Of a stretch of DNA of 64,000 nucleotides, positions 32,969 through 41,646 are shown piece by piece. Below the pieces are notes generated by a model. That model was not told the DNA's origin, searched no databases, and was given only the letters and a program-made list of their open reading frames with translations. Every line of letters begins with the position of its first letter. Within the stretch, counting starts at the first letter, position 1. Position numbers and translations under genes: made by a program. Source of the stretch: Streptacidiphilus melanogenes (lineage in GTDB: Bacteria; Actinomycetota; Actinomycetes; Streptomycetales; Streptomycetaceae); assembly GCF_000787835.1 (NCBI RefSeq), contig NZ_BBPP01000025.1:1-64000 (forward strand), written 5' to 3'.

Positions 32969-33839
32969 GGAATTGGACAAGCCGGCGAAGCCGCTTCTCA
33001 CCTACGGAACATATCCCACACTCGCTCTCGTCACCGGCGCGGGGATCTGGGCGGCCCTCCGCGGGAGCCTCAGCAGTGATGCGGCGATAGGCCTGCTCAC
33101 TGGCATCACCATCGTGGTCGTCTTCGCAGTCGAGCGAATCAACCCGCTGCTGGACCGCTGGTCCATGACCAGGCGCAGCCTGGTCGAGCGCGATCTGCCG
33201 TTCATCGGACTGGCCGTGGTGGTCGAGCAGGTCGCCACGGTGGGTGTCTCGCTCGTCGCCGCGGCGGCCGTGCCCAAGGACGGGTTCGGCCTGCTCGGAC
33301 GAGCGCCGCTCGCGGCGCAGGCCGTCTTCGCGCTCCTCGCGCTCGACCTGCTCTGGTATGCGTATCACCGCGCCGCGCACACCTTCTCCCGGCTGTGGCG
33401 CGTCCACGGCCTCCATCATTCGCCCTCGCAGCTCTACGTCCTGATGCACCAGGTCTTCCACCCACTGGACCTGCTGGTGTCGCGGTTCGTCATCTCGCTG
33501 GTCGTCTTCAAGTTCACCGGCATCGGCCCGGAGGCGGCCTTCATCGCCATCGCCGTGCTCGGCCTCCAGCAGACGGTCAGCCACGTCAACAGCGACCTAC
33601 GAACCGGCTGGCTGAACTACGTCCTCATCGGAACCGAAACCCACCGCTACCACCACGCCGCCGAGGTGCGCGGCAACTTCGGATCGGTCGTCCCGGTCTG
33701 GGACATCCTCTTCCGGACCTTCGTCTACGAGCCCCGCCGCATCCCGGACCGGATGGGTCTTGACGACCCCGGCTCGTACCCGGATCCGAAGCGCTTCCAC
33801 GCCGCCCTGGCCTGGCCGTTCCGGCGCGCCACGGCCTGA
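32967..33839 (+). CDS. Fatty-acid hydroxylase/sterol desaturase-family membrane protein
   Basis: The product is 290 residues with about six membrane helices. The di-iron histidine clusters are HRAAH (134-138), HGLHH (147-151), HQVFH (161-165) and TETHRYHHA near residue 226. These fit the FA hydroxylase superfamily that oxidises lipid or alkyl chains with O2. There is no RBS before the ATG at 32967, and its start overlaps that of the divergent AraC gene, so either a leaderless mRNA or a slightly different start is used. Substrate and electron donor are unknown. Confidence 0.82.
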   Translation: MELDKPAKPLLTYGTYPTLALVTGAGIWAALRGSLSSDAAIGLLTGITIVVVFAVERINPLLDRWSMTRRSLVERDLPFIGLAVVVEQVATVGVSLVAAAAVPKDGFGLLGRAPLAAQAVFALLALDLLWYAYHRAAHTFSRLWRVHGLHHSPSQLYVLMHQVFHPLDLLVSRFVISLVVFKFTGIGPEAAFIAIAVLGLQQTVSHVNSDLRTGWLNYVLIGTETHRYHHAAEVRGNFGSVVPVWDILFRTFVYEPRRIPDRMGLDDPGSYPDPKRFHAALAWPFRRATA

Positions 33840-33920
33840 ACCGTGTCTCGGGGCACAGCGAGCGGTGTCTGTCCACCGTCTCCGGCCAGGCGCATGCCGG
33901 CCGGTCCACCACGGGAGCGG

Positions 33921-34805
33921 TCAGGCCAGTCGGCTCAGCCAGGCGTAGGCGGCGGCCTTGTTGTCGTCCTCCACGGTGGAGTGGTCCTCGTCGTCGGAGA
34001 AGGCCGCCACGATGCCGGGGACGTTCGCGGCGAGCCAGTGGCCGTTCGTCACGGGCACGTTCCGGTCGCGGACGCCGTGCCAGAGGCGGACCGGGACCTT
34101 GATGTCGGCCACGTCGAAGCCCCAGGGCGTCAGGGTGGCCACCCAGTCGTCCCAGTAGCCGTCGTCGCCGCCACCGAGCGCGTCGCGCACCTCGGCGGCG
34201 AGGTGCGCGGCGACCTCGACGCTGTGCGCGACGTCCGTTCCGGCCAGGTCACCCCAGCGCCGCATCCAGCCCTCCGGTTCGGAGCAGACCGCGAGGAACC
34301 GTTCGGTGTCCTGCCGCCAGTGCTCGCGGGCGGCGGGGCGGTCGGTGAAGAACAGCTCGACCTCGCGGCGGTGCTCGGCGGGCCATTCCCCGCAGAAGTC
34401 CAGGCCGGGCGCTCCGTACGGGGCGAAGGACGCGAAGACCGCCGCGCCGGTGACCAGCTCGGGCAGCAGCGCCGCGCAGGCCAGCGCGTACGGCCCGCCA
34501 CCGGAGAAGCCCCAGACCCCCAGCCGCTCGATCCCCAGTGCGTCGGCGACGCACCGCACTTCGGCGACGATGTCGGCCGCGCACCGCCCTGGTCGCGCGG
34601 GCCGCCCGCCGTACCCGGGCCGGTCGAAAGCGAGCAGGCGCAGGCCGAACCGCGACGCCGCCAACTCCGCATCCGGCCGGAACAGCCGCCGCGACCCGGG
34701 ACTGCCGGGATGCACCAGCACAGCCCTGCCGTCCGACGGACCGGAGTCCTCCACGCACAGCGCATCGCCGTCCGGGCCTGCCACCACATGACTCCTGGCC
34801 TCCAT
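33921..34805 (-). CDS. Alpha/beta-fold hydrolase
   Basis: The product is 294 residues from the ATG at 34805. The canonical alpha/beta hydrolase features are VLVHPGSPGSRRLF (oxyanion region), LAFDRPGYGG, the nucleophile elbow GFSGGG near residue 98, and a late VRLWHGVRDRNVPVTNGHWLAANVP holding the acid, with a final DDEDHSTVED His. It is cytoplasmic. The open frame extends further upstream into a decayed methyltransferase and that part is not coding here. Confidence 0.82.
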   Translation of the reverse strand: MEARSHVVAGPDGDALCVEDSGPSDGRAVLVHPGSPGSRRLFRPDAELAASRFGLRLLAFDRPGYGGRPARPGRCAADIVAEVRCVADALGIERLGVWGFSGGGPYALACAALLPELVTGAAVFASFAPYGAPGLDFCGEWPAEHRREVELFFTDRPAAREHWRQDTERFLAVCSEPEGWMRRWGDLAGTDVAHSVEVAAHLAAEVRDALGGGDDGYWDDWVATLTPWGFDVADIKVPVRLWHGVRDRNVPVTNGHWLAANVPGIVAAFSDDEDHSTVEDDNKAAAYAWLSRLA

Positions 34806-34829
34806 GCGCCGCGATGCTACGGGCGGCCC

Positions 34830-35274
34830 TGCCGCCGTGTCGCGCGCATTTCGGTGCGAGCCGACACGTTCGACGACGTGGTCGCGGCCCTGGTGCGGCA
34901 CTGCCTGGAGGACTGGGGTCCGGCGCCGGCCGAGCTGCGGCGCGTGCTCAAGCCCGGCGGCCGGCTGATCGCGTCCGTGGACCACCCGTTCGCCATCCAG
35001 CTGATGCACCGCCAGGCCGGCCGCGAGGACGAGTACAGGTACTTCGACACCACCAACTGGGTCGAGGAGTGGACCTTCGGCGGCCAGAGCGCCCAGGTGA
35101 GTCTCTGGCACCGCCCGCTGCACGCGATGACGGGGCCTTCACGGCGGCCGGATTCCGATCACGGTCATCAGTGAGCCCGAGCCCGATCCGGCCGCCCGCG
35201 AGGTGTTTCCCGACGTCATCGCGGCCAAGCCGCGTTTCCTGTGCTTCCTGTTCTTCGTGCTTCAGGCCGACTGA
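34830..35274 (+). pseudogene. Decayed SAM-dependent methyltransferase (C-terminal part, two frameshifts)
   Basis: Three frames must be joined to read the C-terminal half of a class I methyltransferase. Frame 1 gives FDDVVAALVRHCLEDWG, ELRRVLKPGGRLIASVDHPF and QVSLWHRPLHAMT (to ~35130). A missing base near 35132 leads to AFTAAGFR, and another near 35155 leads to ITVISEPEPDPAAREVFPDV and AAKPRFLCFLFFVLQAD, ending at the TGA at 35272-35274. The SAM-binding N-terminal half is gone. It is a broken remnant unless both indels are sequencing errors, and even then the start is missing. Confidence 0.7.
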
Positions 35275-35301
35275 CCGCCGCTCCGCAGCAGCCGGGCCCG
35301 G

Positions 35302-36966
35302 CTACTCGCTGAGCGCCGCCAGCTCCCGCTCCACCGCCACCGCATGGGCCTCCGCGTCCTCGCGGGCGCGGCGCGGGCTCCAGCGGCCCGTCATGGTGAA
35401 GACGAACGGGAGGAAGACGGCCTGACCGGCGAAGCAGATCCACCACCAGGTCTGCCACTGACCGGGGCCGTCCTTGGCGGCCTTCTGGACCTGGGTGCCG
35501 TACGTCCGCAGGATCGTCAGCTGCGGCTGGGCCTTGGCCACCGTCTGCAGGTCGGCAGGGCTGACCTGCTGGGTGGCCTGGGCCAGCAGGGTGGGCGGGA
35601 TCGCGTTCGGCGGGTACTTGGCGAGTTCGGCGAAGAGCTGCGGGTGGGCCTGGACGATGGCGAGCGCGGGACCCGCCTCGGCCTGGGCCGCGGCGACCTG
35701 GGAGCCGTGCTCGACCAGCGGGGTGACCGCGGTGACGACGACGGGCACGAACGCGGCCGAGACCGCCACGACGATGCGGATGATCCAGCCCCACACCGCC
35801 AGGCCCGTCGCCGTCGCGGCCGGGTTGTGCTTCTCCACCGTCTCGGTGAAGCTCGCCATCCACGGCGCGTAGGCGACGCCGCTCAGCACGCCGACGGCGG
35901 TGCACAGCGCGGCGAAGGTGTAGTAGCCGGTGGTGGGTTGGGTCGCCCTGGTGGCGAAGACCGCGGTCGCGGCCATGCAGCCGAGCGCACCCACGATCAT
36001 GAACGGTTTGCGGACCCGGAGCCGGTCCGAGAGCAGGCCGACGGCGACGAGCGCGATGGCGTTCGGCGCCCAGTACCAGTTGGCCAGCGCGTTGGCGCGC
36101 TGCTCGCTGTAGCCGAAGGTCGTGGCGAAGTAGACGACGAAGTTGCCCACCGCGGCGAAGTAGAAGAGCAGGAAGACGCTGATCGCGAAGGCCGAGCCGA
36201 CCACGTCCAGCCGCATCATCTGCCGCCAGTGTCCCTTGACCTGCTGTTCCGGGTCGATGCCGGCCGCGCGCGCCTCGACCAGGGCGCGGTCCCGCAGGCT
36301 GACCATGATCTGGTCGCGCAGCCGCGGCGAGAGCTCGCGCAGGCCGAACAGCGCGAGGACGAAGACCAGCAGACCGGCGTAGCCGGAGTAGCGCAGTTCG
36401 TCCTGCCAGGTGGCCGAGTCGAGCGTCGCACTCGTGACGCTGGTGACCACGAGGCTGCCGATGACCGGGCCCATGGTCCAGTAACCCATGGCCGTGGCAC
36501 GACCCAACTGCGGGGAGAAGTCGCGGATCAGCGCCGGCGTGGCCACCAGCACGATGCCCTCGACGAAGCTGACGGCCGCGAACAGCACCAGGTAGGCGGT
36601 CTGGTTCGGCGCGGCGGGCAGGCCGACCACCAGCAGCAGCGAGGCGACCAGCAGCCCGTAGACGACGAGGTTCGCCCGCCCCCATCGGTCCGCGAGCCCG
36701 GCGACCAGCGAGGCGAAGGCGCCGACGGCGTTGCCGATGACGCTGATCCAGACGAAGTCGCGGAAGGTCATCCCGTAGTGCTGGATGATCGAGGTCGCCA
36801 CCGCGTACTGCACGTAGAGCTCGTAGTAGAGCACCACGGTGGTGACGACCACGATCCCGAGATACAGATAGCGGCGCGCCGTGTCGGGGTAGTGCGGGAG
36901 TTCTCTTCGCCAGAGCCTGGCCAGCGGGTTCGGGGCGGTCTCGGGAACGGACACGGTCGCGGTCAT
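35302..36966 (-). CDS. MFS transporter with large extracytoplasmic insert
   Basis: The product is 554 residues from the ATG at 36966 (GAGGAGGG upstream). The twelve-helix MFS core has the motif GLADRWGRANLVV between helices 2 and 3. A hydrophilic insert of ~100 residues (about 425-520, rich in Ala, Gln and Pro: AELAKYPPNAIPP, LLAQATQQVSP) precedes the last helix, a form seen in a subgroup of actinobacterial MFS proteins. The substrate is unknown. The TetR-like palindrome at 37052-37063 upstream suggests induction by a small molecule. Confidence 0.82.
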   Translation of the reverse strand: MTATVSVPETAPNPLARLWRRELPHYPDTARRYLYLGIVVVTTVVLYYELYVQYAVATSIIQHYGMTFRDFVWISVIGNAVGAFASLVAGLADRWGRANLVVYGLLVASLLLVVGLPAAPNQTAYLVLFAAVSFVEGIVLVATPALIRDFSPQLGRATAMGYWTMGPVIGSLVVTSVTSATLDSATWQDELRYSGYAGLLVFVLALFGLRELSPRLRDQIMVSLRDRALVEARAAGIDPEQQVKGHWRQMMRLDVVGSAFAISVFLLFYFAAVGNFVVYFATTFGYSEQRANALANWYWAPNAIALVAVGLLSDRLRVRKPFMIVGALGCMAATAVFATRATQPTTGYYTFAALCTAVGVLSGVAYAPWMASFTETVEKHNPAATATGLAVWGWIIRIVVAVSAAFVPVVVTAVTPLVEHGSQVAAAQAEAGPALAIVQAHPQLFAELAKYPPNAIPPTLLAQATQQVSPADLQTVAKAQPQLTILRTYGTQVQKAAKDGPGQWQTWWWICFAGQAVFLPFVFTMTGRWSPRRAREDAEAHAVAVERELAALSE

Positions 36967-37051
36967 GCAGGGCCCTCCTCGTCGCCGGCGCGCACGCCGG
37001 GCGTGCGGTCGGATGAATTTCGAGTCGCCATGAATGGAAATTCGGCACACC

Positions 37052-37063
37052 TACCGGTCGGTA
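37052..37063. promoter_or_regulatory. TetR-type operator before MFS gene
   Basis: TACCG-GT-CGGTA is a perfect palindrome 86 nt upstream of the MFS start, and a CGGTCGGTC half-site follows at about 37089-37097. TACCGACCGGTCGGTA-like sites are typical of TetR-family repressors. No TetR gene is in this window. Confidence 0.5.
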
Positions 37064-37197
37064 TGGAGGAATGTAGGAGTCCACCCCCGGTCGGTCAATG
37101 CCTCGCGCAGATTCCCGTCCCGGCCTGCCGTCGACACCCGCGACCCGGCTGGTTAGGCTCGGCGGGACTATTCAACTTGTTGCCTAGGAGGTCGACC

Positions 37198-37596
37198 GTG
37201 CACCCGTTCCGCGCAGCCGTGGAGTCCCGCGACACCGACGCGCTCGAGGCCCTGCTGGCCGAGGACGTCGTCTTCACCAGCCCCGTCGCCTTCAAGCCCT
37301 ACCCGGGCAAGGCCATCACGGCCGCGATCCTGCGCGGCGTCATGCGGGTCTTCGAGGATTTCGAGTACGTCCGCGAGATCGGCGCCCCGGACGCGCGCGA
37401 CCACGCCTTCGTCTTCAAGGCCACGGTGGACGGCCGCGAGGTGCACGGCTGCGACTTCCTGCACTTCGACGAGGACGGCCTGATCGACGAGTTCACCGTC
37501 ATGGTCCGCCCGCTCTCGGGCGCGCAGGCGCTGGCGGCGGCGATGGGAGCGCAGTTCCCCCGGATCGAAGCGGAGGCGCTCGGTTCGCTGGGCTAG
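37198..37596 (+). CDS. SnoaL/NTF2-like protein
   Basis: The product is 132 residues from a GTG with an ideal AGGAGG 7 nt upstream. FRAAVESRDTDALEALLAED then VVFTSPVAFKPYPGK and DFLHFDEDGLIDEFTVMVRP form the NTF2-like cone fold. SnoaL-like proteins are isomerases, cyclases or hydratases; a specific reaction is not readable. A short palindrome CAAC-TT-GTTG (37173-37182) sits just before the RBS. Confidence 0.8.
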   Translation: MHPFRAAVESRDTDALEALLAEDVVFTSPVAFKPYPGKAITAAILRGVMRVFEDFEYVREIGAPDARDHAFVFKATVDGREVHGCDFLHFDEDGLIDEFTVMVRPLSGAQALAAAMGAQFPRIEAEALGSLG

Positions 37597-37604
37597 GCCA
37601 AGGG

Positions 37605-38171
37605 CTAGGCCCTGTCCGGCGATCGGCGTCGTTCGAGCACCGCGAGGACCTGCTCGCACCAGCGGAGGTTCTCGCGCTCGAAGGAGAGGCCGCGCATCAG
37701 CGTCAGATACGGACCGACCCGTGCCGCCGCGGCCAGGTACTCCTCCTCGAAGCGACCGTCCAGCAGCCGGGCGCGCAGCCGCTCGTAACGGGCCACCTTC
37801 TCCTCGGCCAACGCCCTGCGCGCCTCCAGCGCGGCCCGCACTCCCGACGCGTCGCCCGCGTCCACCGCCTGGACCTGGACCAGGAGTTCGTCGCGGACGG
37901 CGCCCGGACGCGGCGCTTTCGCGGTGAACGCGCGCAGCTCGGCGCGACCGGCCTCGGTGAGCGAGAACAGCCGCTTGTTGGGCCTCCGCTCCTGCTCCAC
38001 CACGCGGGCCCGGACCAGGCCGTCCGCCTCCATGCGGTCGAGCTCCCGGTAGAGCTGCTGGGGCGTGGCCGCCCAGAAGTTCGCCACCGACGCGTCGAAG
38101 CCCTTGGCGAGGTCGTACCCGGAGGCCTCGCCCTCGAGCAGGGTCGCCATGATCGCGTTGCGCAGTGCCAT
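37605..38171 (-). CDS. PadR-family transcriptional regulator, likely leaderless
   Basis: The product is 188 residues from the ATG at 38171 (MALRNAIMATLLEGEASGYD). The winged helix (residues 1-80, with YRELDRMEADGLVRARVVEQ) is followed by the helical vir_AC_4-type dimer domain. There is no Shine-Dalgarno; instead TATCCT lies 8 nt before the ATG, as expected for a -10 box of a leaderless transcript. PadR proteins mostly repress stress or efflux genes; a target here could be the divergent C39-like gene or itself. Confidence 0.85.
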   Translation of the reverse strand: MALRNAIMATLLEGEASGYDLAKGFDASVANFWAATPQQLYRELDRMEADGLVRARVVEQERRPNKRLFSLTEAGRAELRAFTAKAPRPGAVRDELLVQVQAVDAGDASGVRAALEARRALAEEKVARYERLRARLLDGRFEEEYLAAAARVGPYLTLMRGLSFERENLRWCEQVLAVLERRRSPDRA

Positions 38172-38259
38172 GCGGGGAGGATAGTCAACTCCGCGACCAT
38201 ATGTCCCACGCCGCGCCCCCGCGCCGCCGCCCGTGGGCGGCGTCCGGCAGACTCGACCC

Positions 38260-38876
38260 GTGACGATCGCCGCGCCCACCGTGCCCTACTTCTCCCAGTT
38301 CGCCTCCCCCGACCTTGTCCCCGAACTGATCGCGCGGACGCTCGCGGCCGAGGACGATCCGCGCTGGGCGGCGTCGGGTGCGGCCTCACCGCAGGAGTAC
38401 GCGTGGTGGTGCCGACGCGTCTGCGGAATGGCGTGCCTGCGCATGGCGCTGGTCCACTGGCGCGGCGACGCACCCGGCACGGTCGAGCTCGCGCACGAGT
38501 GCGTCGCGGCGGGCGCGTACGTCGTGGACGGAGAGCAGGTCGAGGGCCTGATCTACGCGCCGTTCGCCGCCTACGTACGCGAGCGCTGGGGTCTCGGGGC
38601 AACGGTCGAGACCGCGCTCGAACCGGCGGACGTGCGGGCACACCTCGCCGCCGGCCGGCTCCCGATGCTCTCCGTGCACCCCTCCCTCCGCACCCTCGAC
38701 CCCGAGCCGCCCGCCAGGGGCGGCCATCTGGTCCTGGCCGTCGGCCATGACGACGAGGCGCTGTATGTCAACAACCCTCAGGCTTCCCCGGCAGCCGGCA
38801 CTACGCCCGGGTGCCCTGGCCCGACCTGGACCGCTTCTTCGCCCGCCGTGGCGTCGTCCTGAGCGCCCTCGCCTGA
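38260..38876 (+). pseudogene. C39-like peptidase-family protein with C-terminal frameshift
   Basis: From GTG at 38260 the protein reads TIAAPTVPYFSQFASPDLVP, then WWCRRVCGMACLRMAL (cysteine region), HECVAAGAYVVDG and GGHLVLAVGHDDEALYVNN, matching the C39-like papain fold with Cys near residue 59 and His in the GGHLV segment. After YVNNP the frame is lost. Restoring one base near 38778 gives SGFPGSRHYARVPWPDLDRF and ARRGVVLSALA, ending at the TGA 38874-38876. Either a recent 1-nt deletion or a base-call error. The unrepaired frame ends at 38862 with a meaningless tail; the catalytic part is intact. Confidence 0.7.
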
Positions 38877-38898
38877 GCCGGCCGGTCGGCGGGACGGG

Positions 38899-39369
38899 TC
38901 AGAAGGGCCTGGTCGGCAGGTACTTGCCGTCCAGGGTGATGACGGCGCGCTCGCCCCCGTCCGGGTCGGCGACCTTCTTCACATCGAGCTTGAAGTTGAT
39001 CGCGGAGATGATGCCGTCGCCGAACTGCTCGTGGACGAGGGCCTTGAGAGTGGTGCCGTAGACCTGGAGCATCTCGTAGAAGCGGTAGATCGTCGGGTCG
39101 GTGGGGATGCCGCCGGGGATCGAGCCGCGGGTGGGGACGGTCTGCAGCAGCAGGGCCGCGTCCTCGTCGAGGCCGAGCAGTTCGGCGACCGCCTTCGCGG
39201 AGCCCTCCGGCAGGGCGTGCTGGCCAAGGACGGCGGCCGTGGTGAAGGCGACCGACAGCCCGGAGGCCTCGGCGATCTGCTGCCAGGAAAGGTCCTTGCG
39301 GGTCTTGGCCTCGACCGCGGCGGCGGCCAGCAGCTGGCGGGCGGTTGGGTCGAACTGGGCGTGCAGCAT
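38899..39369 (-). CDS. cynS: Cyanate hydratase (cyanase)
   Basis: The product is 156 residues, the same length as E. coli CynS, and catalytic residues fall at the same numbers: R96 and E99 ([11 protein letters not shown]) and S122 ([10 protein letters not shown]). It converts cyanate and bicarbonate to carbamate, which decays to ammonia and CO2. The N-terminal half is an HTH-like dimer domain ([20 protein letters not shown]). It is downstream of the carbonic anhydrase gene (41 nt), which resupplies bicarbonate. Confidence 0.95.
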   Translation of the reverse strand: MLHAQFDPTARQLLAAAAVEAKTRKDLSWQQIAEASGLSVAFTTAAVLGQHALPEGSAKAVAELLGLDEDAALLLQTVPTRGSIPGGIPTDPTIYRFYEMLQVYGTTLKALVHEQFGDGIISAINFKLDVKKVADPDGGERAVITLDGKYLPTRPF

Positions 39370-39410
39370 GGGAAGTTCCTCTCGGTTGTGGTTCGTTTGA
39401 TGTACGGGCG

Positions 39411-40004
39411 TCAGGCTACGTGCGACACGGGGGACCCACTCGTCCGGACGTCCTCGACGCGGCCGGTGCCGATGTCGAAGACCCAGCCGCGCAGCGTCAC
39501 GCGCCGCTCCGCCAGGGCGCGGGCGACGGAGGGGTGGGTGGCCAGGGTCGCCAGCTGGGCGAGCACGTTCTGCCGCACCAGGGCCGGGACGTCCCCGGCT
39601 GTCGCGGTCCGGGCGACCGAGGCGTCCGCGAGCCGCAGCCAGTCGGCGACCGCCGGTGATCCGCTCAGGTCGTGACCGTGGGCGAGGGCGGTCATCGCGC
39701 CGCACGCGGAGTGGCCGCAGACCACGATCTCCCGCACGCCCAGCACGCCGACGGCGTACTCGATGCTCGCCGCGACGCCGTCGGCGCCCGGGCTGTAGGG
39801 GGGGACGAGGTTGCCGGCGGTACGGACGACGAAGAGATCGCCGGGCTCACACCCGGTGATCAGCTCCGGGACGACGCGGGCATCCGAGCAGCCGATGAAC
39901 AGCGTGTGCGGGGCGTGGTGCGCCGCCAGGCGGGCGAAGAGCTCCTTCTTCTCCGGAAGGACGTCCCGCTGGAAACGCGCGACACCCGCGGCGAGGTCAT
40001 GCAT
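39411..40004 (-). CDS. cynT: Beta-carbonic anhydrase (CynT-like)
   Basis: The product is 197 residues. Zinc ligands and partner residues of beta-class enzymes are C39, D41 and R43 (GCSDARVVP), and H98 and C101 (VCGHSACGA). It hydrates CO2 to bicarbonate, which cyanase needs as a substrate. It is the first gene of the cynT-cynS pair, divergent from cynR. The ATG at 40004 is preceded by AAAGGCAG. Confidence 0.92.
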   Translation of the reverse strand: MHDLAAGVARFQRDVLPEKKELFARLAAHHAPHTLFIGCSDARVVPELITGCEPGDLFVVRTAGNLVPPYSPGADGVAASIEYAVGVLGVREIVVCGHSACGAMTALAHGHDLSGSPAVADWLRLADASVARTATAGDVPALVRQNVLAQLATLATHPSVARALAERRVTLRGWVFDIGTGRVEDVRTSGSPVSHVA

Positions 40005-40100
40005 GGAATCACTGCCTTTCGTGACGGCCTGCCCCGTGGGGCCCGACCAGATCCACCCTGCACGACCTGCGCATATAGTGTCCAAGACGCAATCACCATG

Positions 40101-40115
40101 ATCACCATTGGTGAT
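40101..40115. promoter_or_regulatory. Perfect palindrome in the cynR-cynT control region
   Basis: ATCACCA-T-TGGTGAT is a perfect 15-nt palindrome of the LysR T-N11-A class, flanked by another ATCACCAT copy (40092-40099) and by TATAG repeats on both sides (about 40075 and 40119). It lies 16 nt before the cynR start, so it probably serves both autorepression and activation of cynTS by CynR. Confidence 0.7.
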
Positions 40116-40131
40116 GTCTATAGTTCTGTTC

Positions 40132-41043
40132 ATGGCCCTGGAACTGCGTCATCTGCGCTACCTGCTCGCCGTCGCCGAGCACGGCAACTTCACCCGCGCG
40201 GCCGAGGAACTGCACATCTCGCAGCCGACGCTCTCCCAGCAGATCAGGCAGCTGGAGCGAACCCTGGGCACGCAACTGCTGGACCGCACGGGCCGCACGG
40301 TGCGCCTCACCGACGTGGGCCAGGCCTTCGCCGGGCACGCCCGCGGCGCACTGCGGGACCTCGCGGCCGCCGAGCAGGCCGTCCACGACGTGCAGGACCT
40401 CTCCCGCGGGCAGCTGCGCCTGGCGGTCACCCCGACGTTCACCGCCTACCTCGTCGGCCCGCTCACCGCAGAACTCCACGCCCGGCACCCGGGCGTCACC
40501 CTGGCCGTGCGGGAGACGACCCAGGACCGCATCGAAACCGGGCTGCTGGCCGACGAGTTCGACCTCGGCATCGCCTTCCGGGGTCGGCACCTGCCCGGCA
40601 TCACCGCCACCCCCCTCTACACCGAGACGCTCACCCTGGTCACCGGCGCCCGCCACCCCACCGCCGACCTCGCCGCTCCCCTACCGGCACGGGAACTGAC
40701 GCACCAGCATCTGGCCTTGCTCAGCGGCGACTTCGCCACGCGCAGTCATATCGACGGCTATCTCGCGCAACACGGTGTGCGCCCGCGCATCACCGTCGAG
40801 TCCAACTCCGTCCAGGCCCTGACCGAGGTCGTCCAGCGCACGCCGCTCGCCACCGTGCTGCCCGACGCCGTCACCCACGACCACCCGCGCCTCAGCCCCG
40901 TTCCGCTCGATCCGCCACTCCCGCCCCGGACCGTCGCCCTCCTCGAACGCGGCGAGGCCTACCGGAGCGCCGCCGCCCGCGCGTTCACCCGCATCGCAGG
41001 TGACCTCGTGCACACTCGCGGCTATGCACCCGCCCCGCAGTGA
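40132..41043 (+). CDS. cynR: LysR-family regulator of cyanate genes (CynR-like)
   Basis: The product is 303 residues from the ATG at 40132 (MALELRHLRYLLAVAEHGNF); upstream in-frame ATGs would overlap the operator. The LysR winged helix (AEELHISQPTLSQQIRQLER) occupies residues 1-65, and the co-inducer domain the remainder. MALELRHLRYLLAVAEHGNF and QLLDRTGRTVRLTD are close to CynR. Divergence from cynT-cynS with an operator between is the arrangement known in E. coli. Confidence 0.9.
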   Translation: MALELRHLRYLLAVAEHGNFTRAAEELHISQPTLSQQIRQLERTLGTQLLDRTGRTVRLTDVGQAFAGHARGALRDLAAAEQAVHDVQDLSRGQLRLAVTPTFTAYLVGPLTAELHARHPGVTLAVRETTQDRIETGLLADEFDLGIAFRGRHLPGITATPLYTETLTLVTGARHPTADLAAPLPARELTHQHLALLSGDFATRSHIDGYLAQHGVRPRITVESNSVQALTEVVQRTPLATVLPDAVTHDHPRLSPVPLDPPLPPRTVALLERGEAYRSAAARAFTRIAGDLVHTRGYAPAPQ

Positions 41044-41055
41044 AAGACTGCGACC

Positions 41056-41574
41056 ATGACTTCCTCGTTGCCCGAACCGGACCAGCAACTCTCGGATCCC
41101 GGTGAGCTGTTGCTGGACTATCTCGACTACTACCGGTCGGTGGTCGGCGCCAAGCTCGAGGGCATGTCCGACGCCGAACTGCGCGCCAGCCGGCTCCCTT
41201 CCGGGTGGAGCCCGATCGAGCTGCTGAAGCACCTCGTGCACATGGAGCAGCGCTGGCTGCGCTGGGGCTTTCGGGGCGAGCAGGTGTCCGCGCCCTGGGG
41301 TGATCGCGGGCCCGCGGACCGCTGGTCCGTCGGCCCGCAGGAGACGGCCGCCGACCTGCTCGCCGCGCTGCACGCGGGCGGCGCGTACACGCGCGCCGTC
41401 GCGGCCGGCACACCACTGTCCGCGCCCGCCGCGGTCGGCGGCCGCTTCGCGGACAACGGCACCGCGCCGCCGACCCTGGGCTGGATCCTCTTCCACGTCC
41501 TGCAGGAGTACGCCCGTCACGCGGGCCATCTGGACATCGTCCGGGAGCTCGCCGACGGCACCACGGGCGAATAG
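41056..41574 (+). CDS. DUF664/DinB-family protein
   Basis: The product is 172 residues with the same pattern as the protein at 2616: LPSGWSPIELLKHLVHMEQR near 50-70 and the C-terminal LQEYARHAGHLDIVRELADG with the metal-binding His pair. Probably a thiol-dependent transferase or unknown. It is 12 nt after the cynR stop and may be read from the same transcript. Confidence 0.78.
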   Translation: MTSSLPEPDQQLSDPGELLLDYLDYYRSVVGAKLEGMSDAELRASRLPSGWSPIELLKHLVHMEQRWLRWGFRGEQVSAPWGDRGPADRWSVGPQETAADLLAALHAGGAYTRAVAAGTPLSAPAAVGGRFADNGTAPPTLGWILFHVLQEYARHAGHLDIVRELADGTTGE

Positions 41575-41602
41575 CGCGCCTCCTACGCGGAAACGTCCGC
41601 CA

Positions 41603-41619
41603 CCCCGCGCGGCGCGGGG
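41603..41619. terminator. Hairpin between convergent DUF664 and amylase genes
   Basis: CCCCGC (41603-41608) and GCGGGG (41614-41619) pair over a 5-nt loop, with partly paired CCGCC/GGCGG flanks that extend the stem from about 41597 to 41625. Suited to end both convergent transcripts. Confidence 0.5.
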
Positions 41620-41646
41620 CGGCGAACGTTGCTGCGTGCAGGGGTC

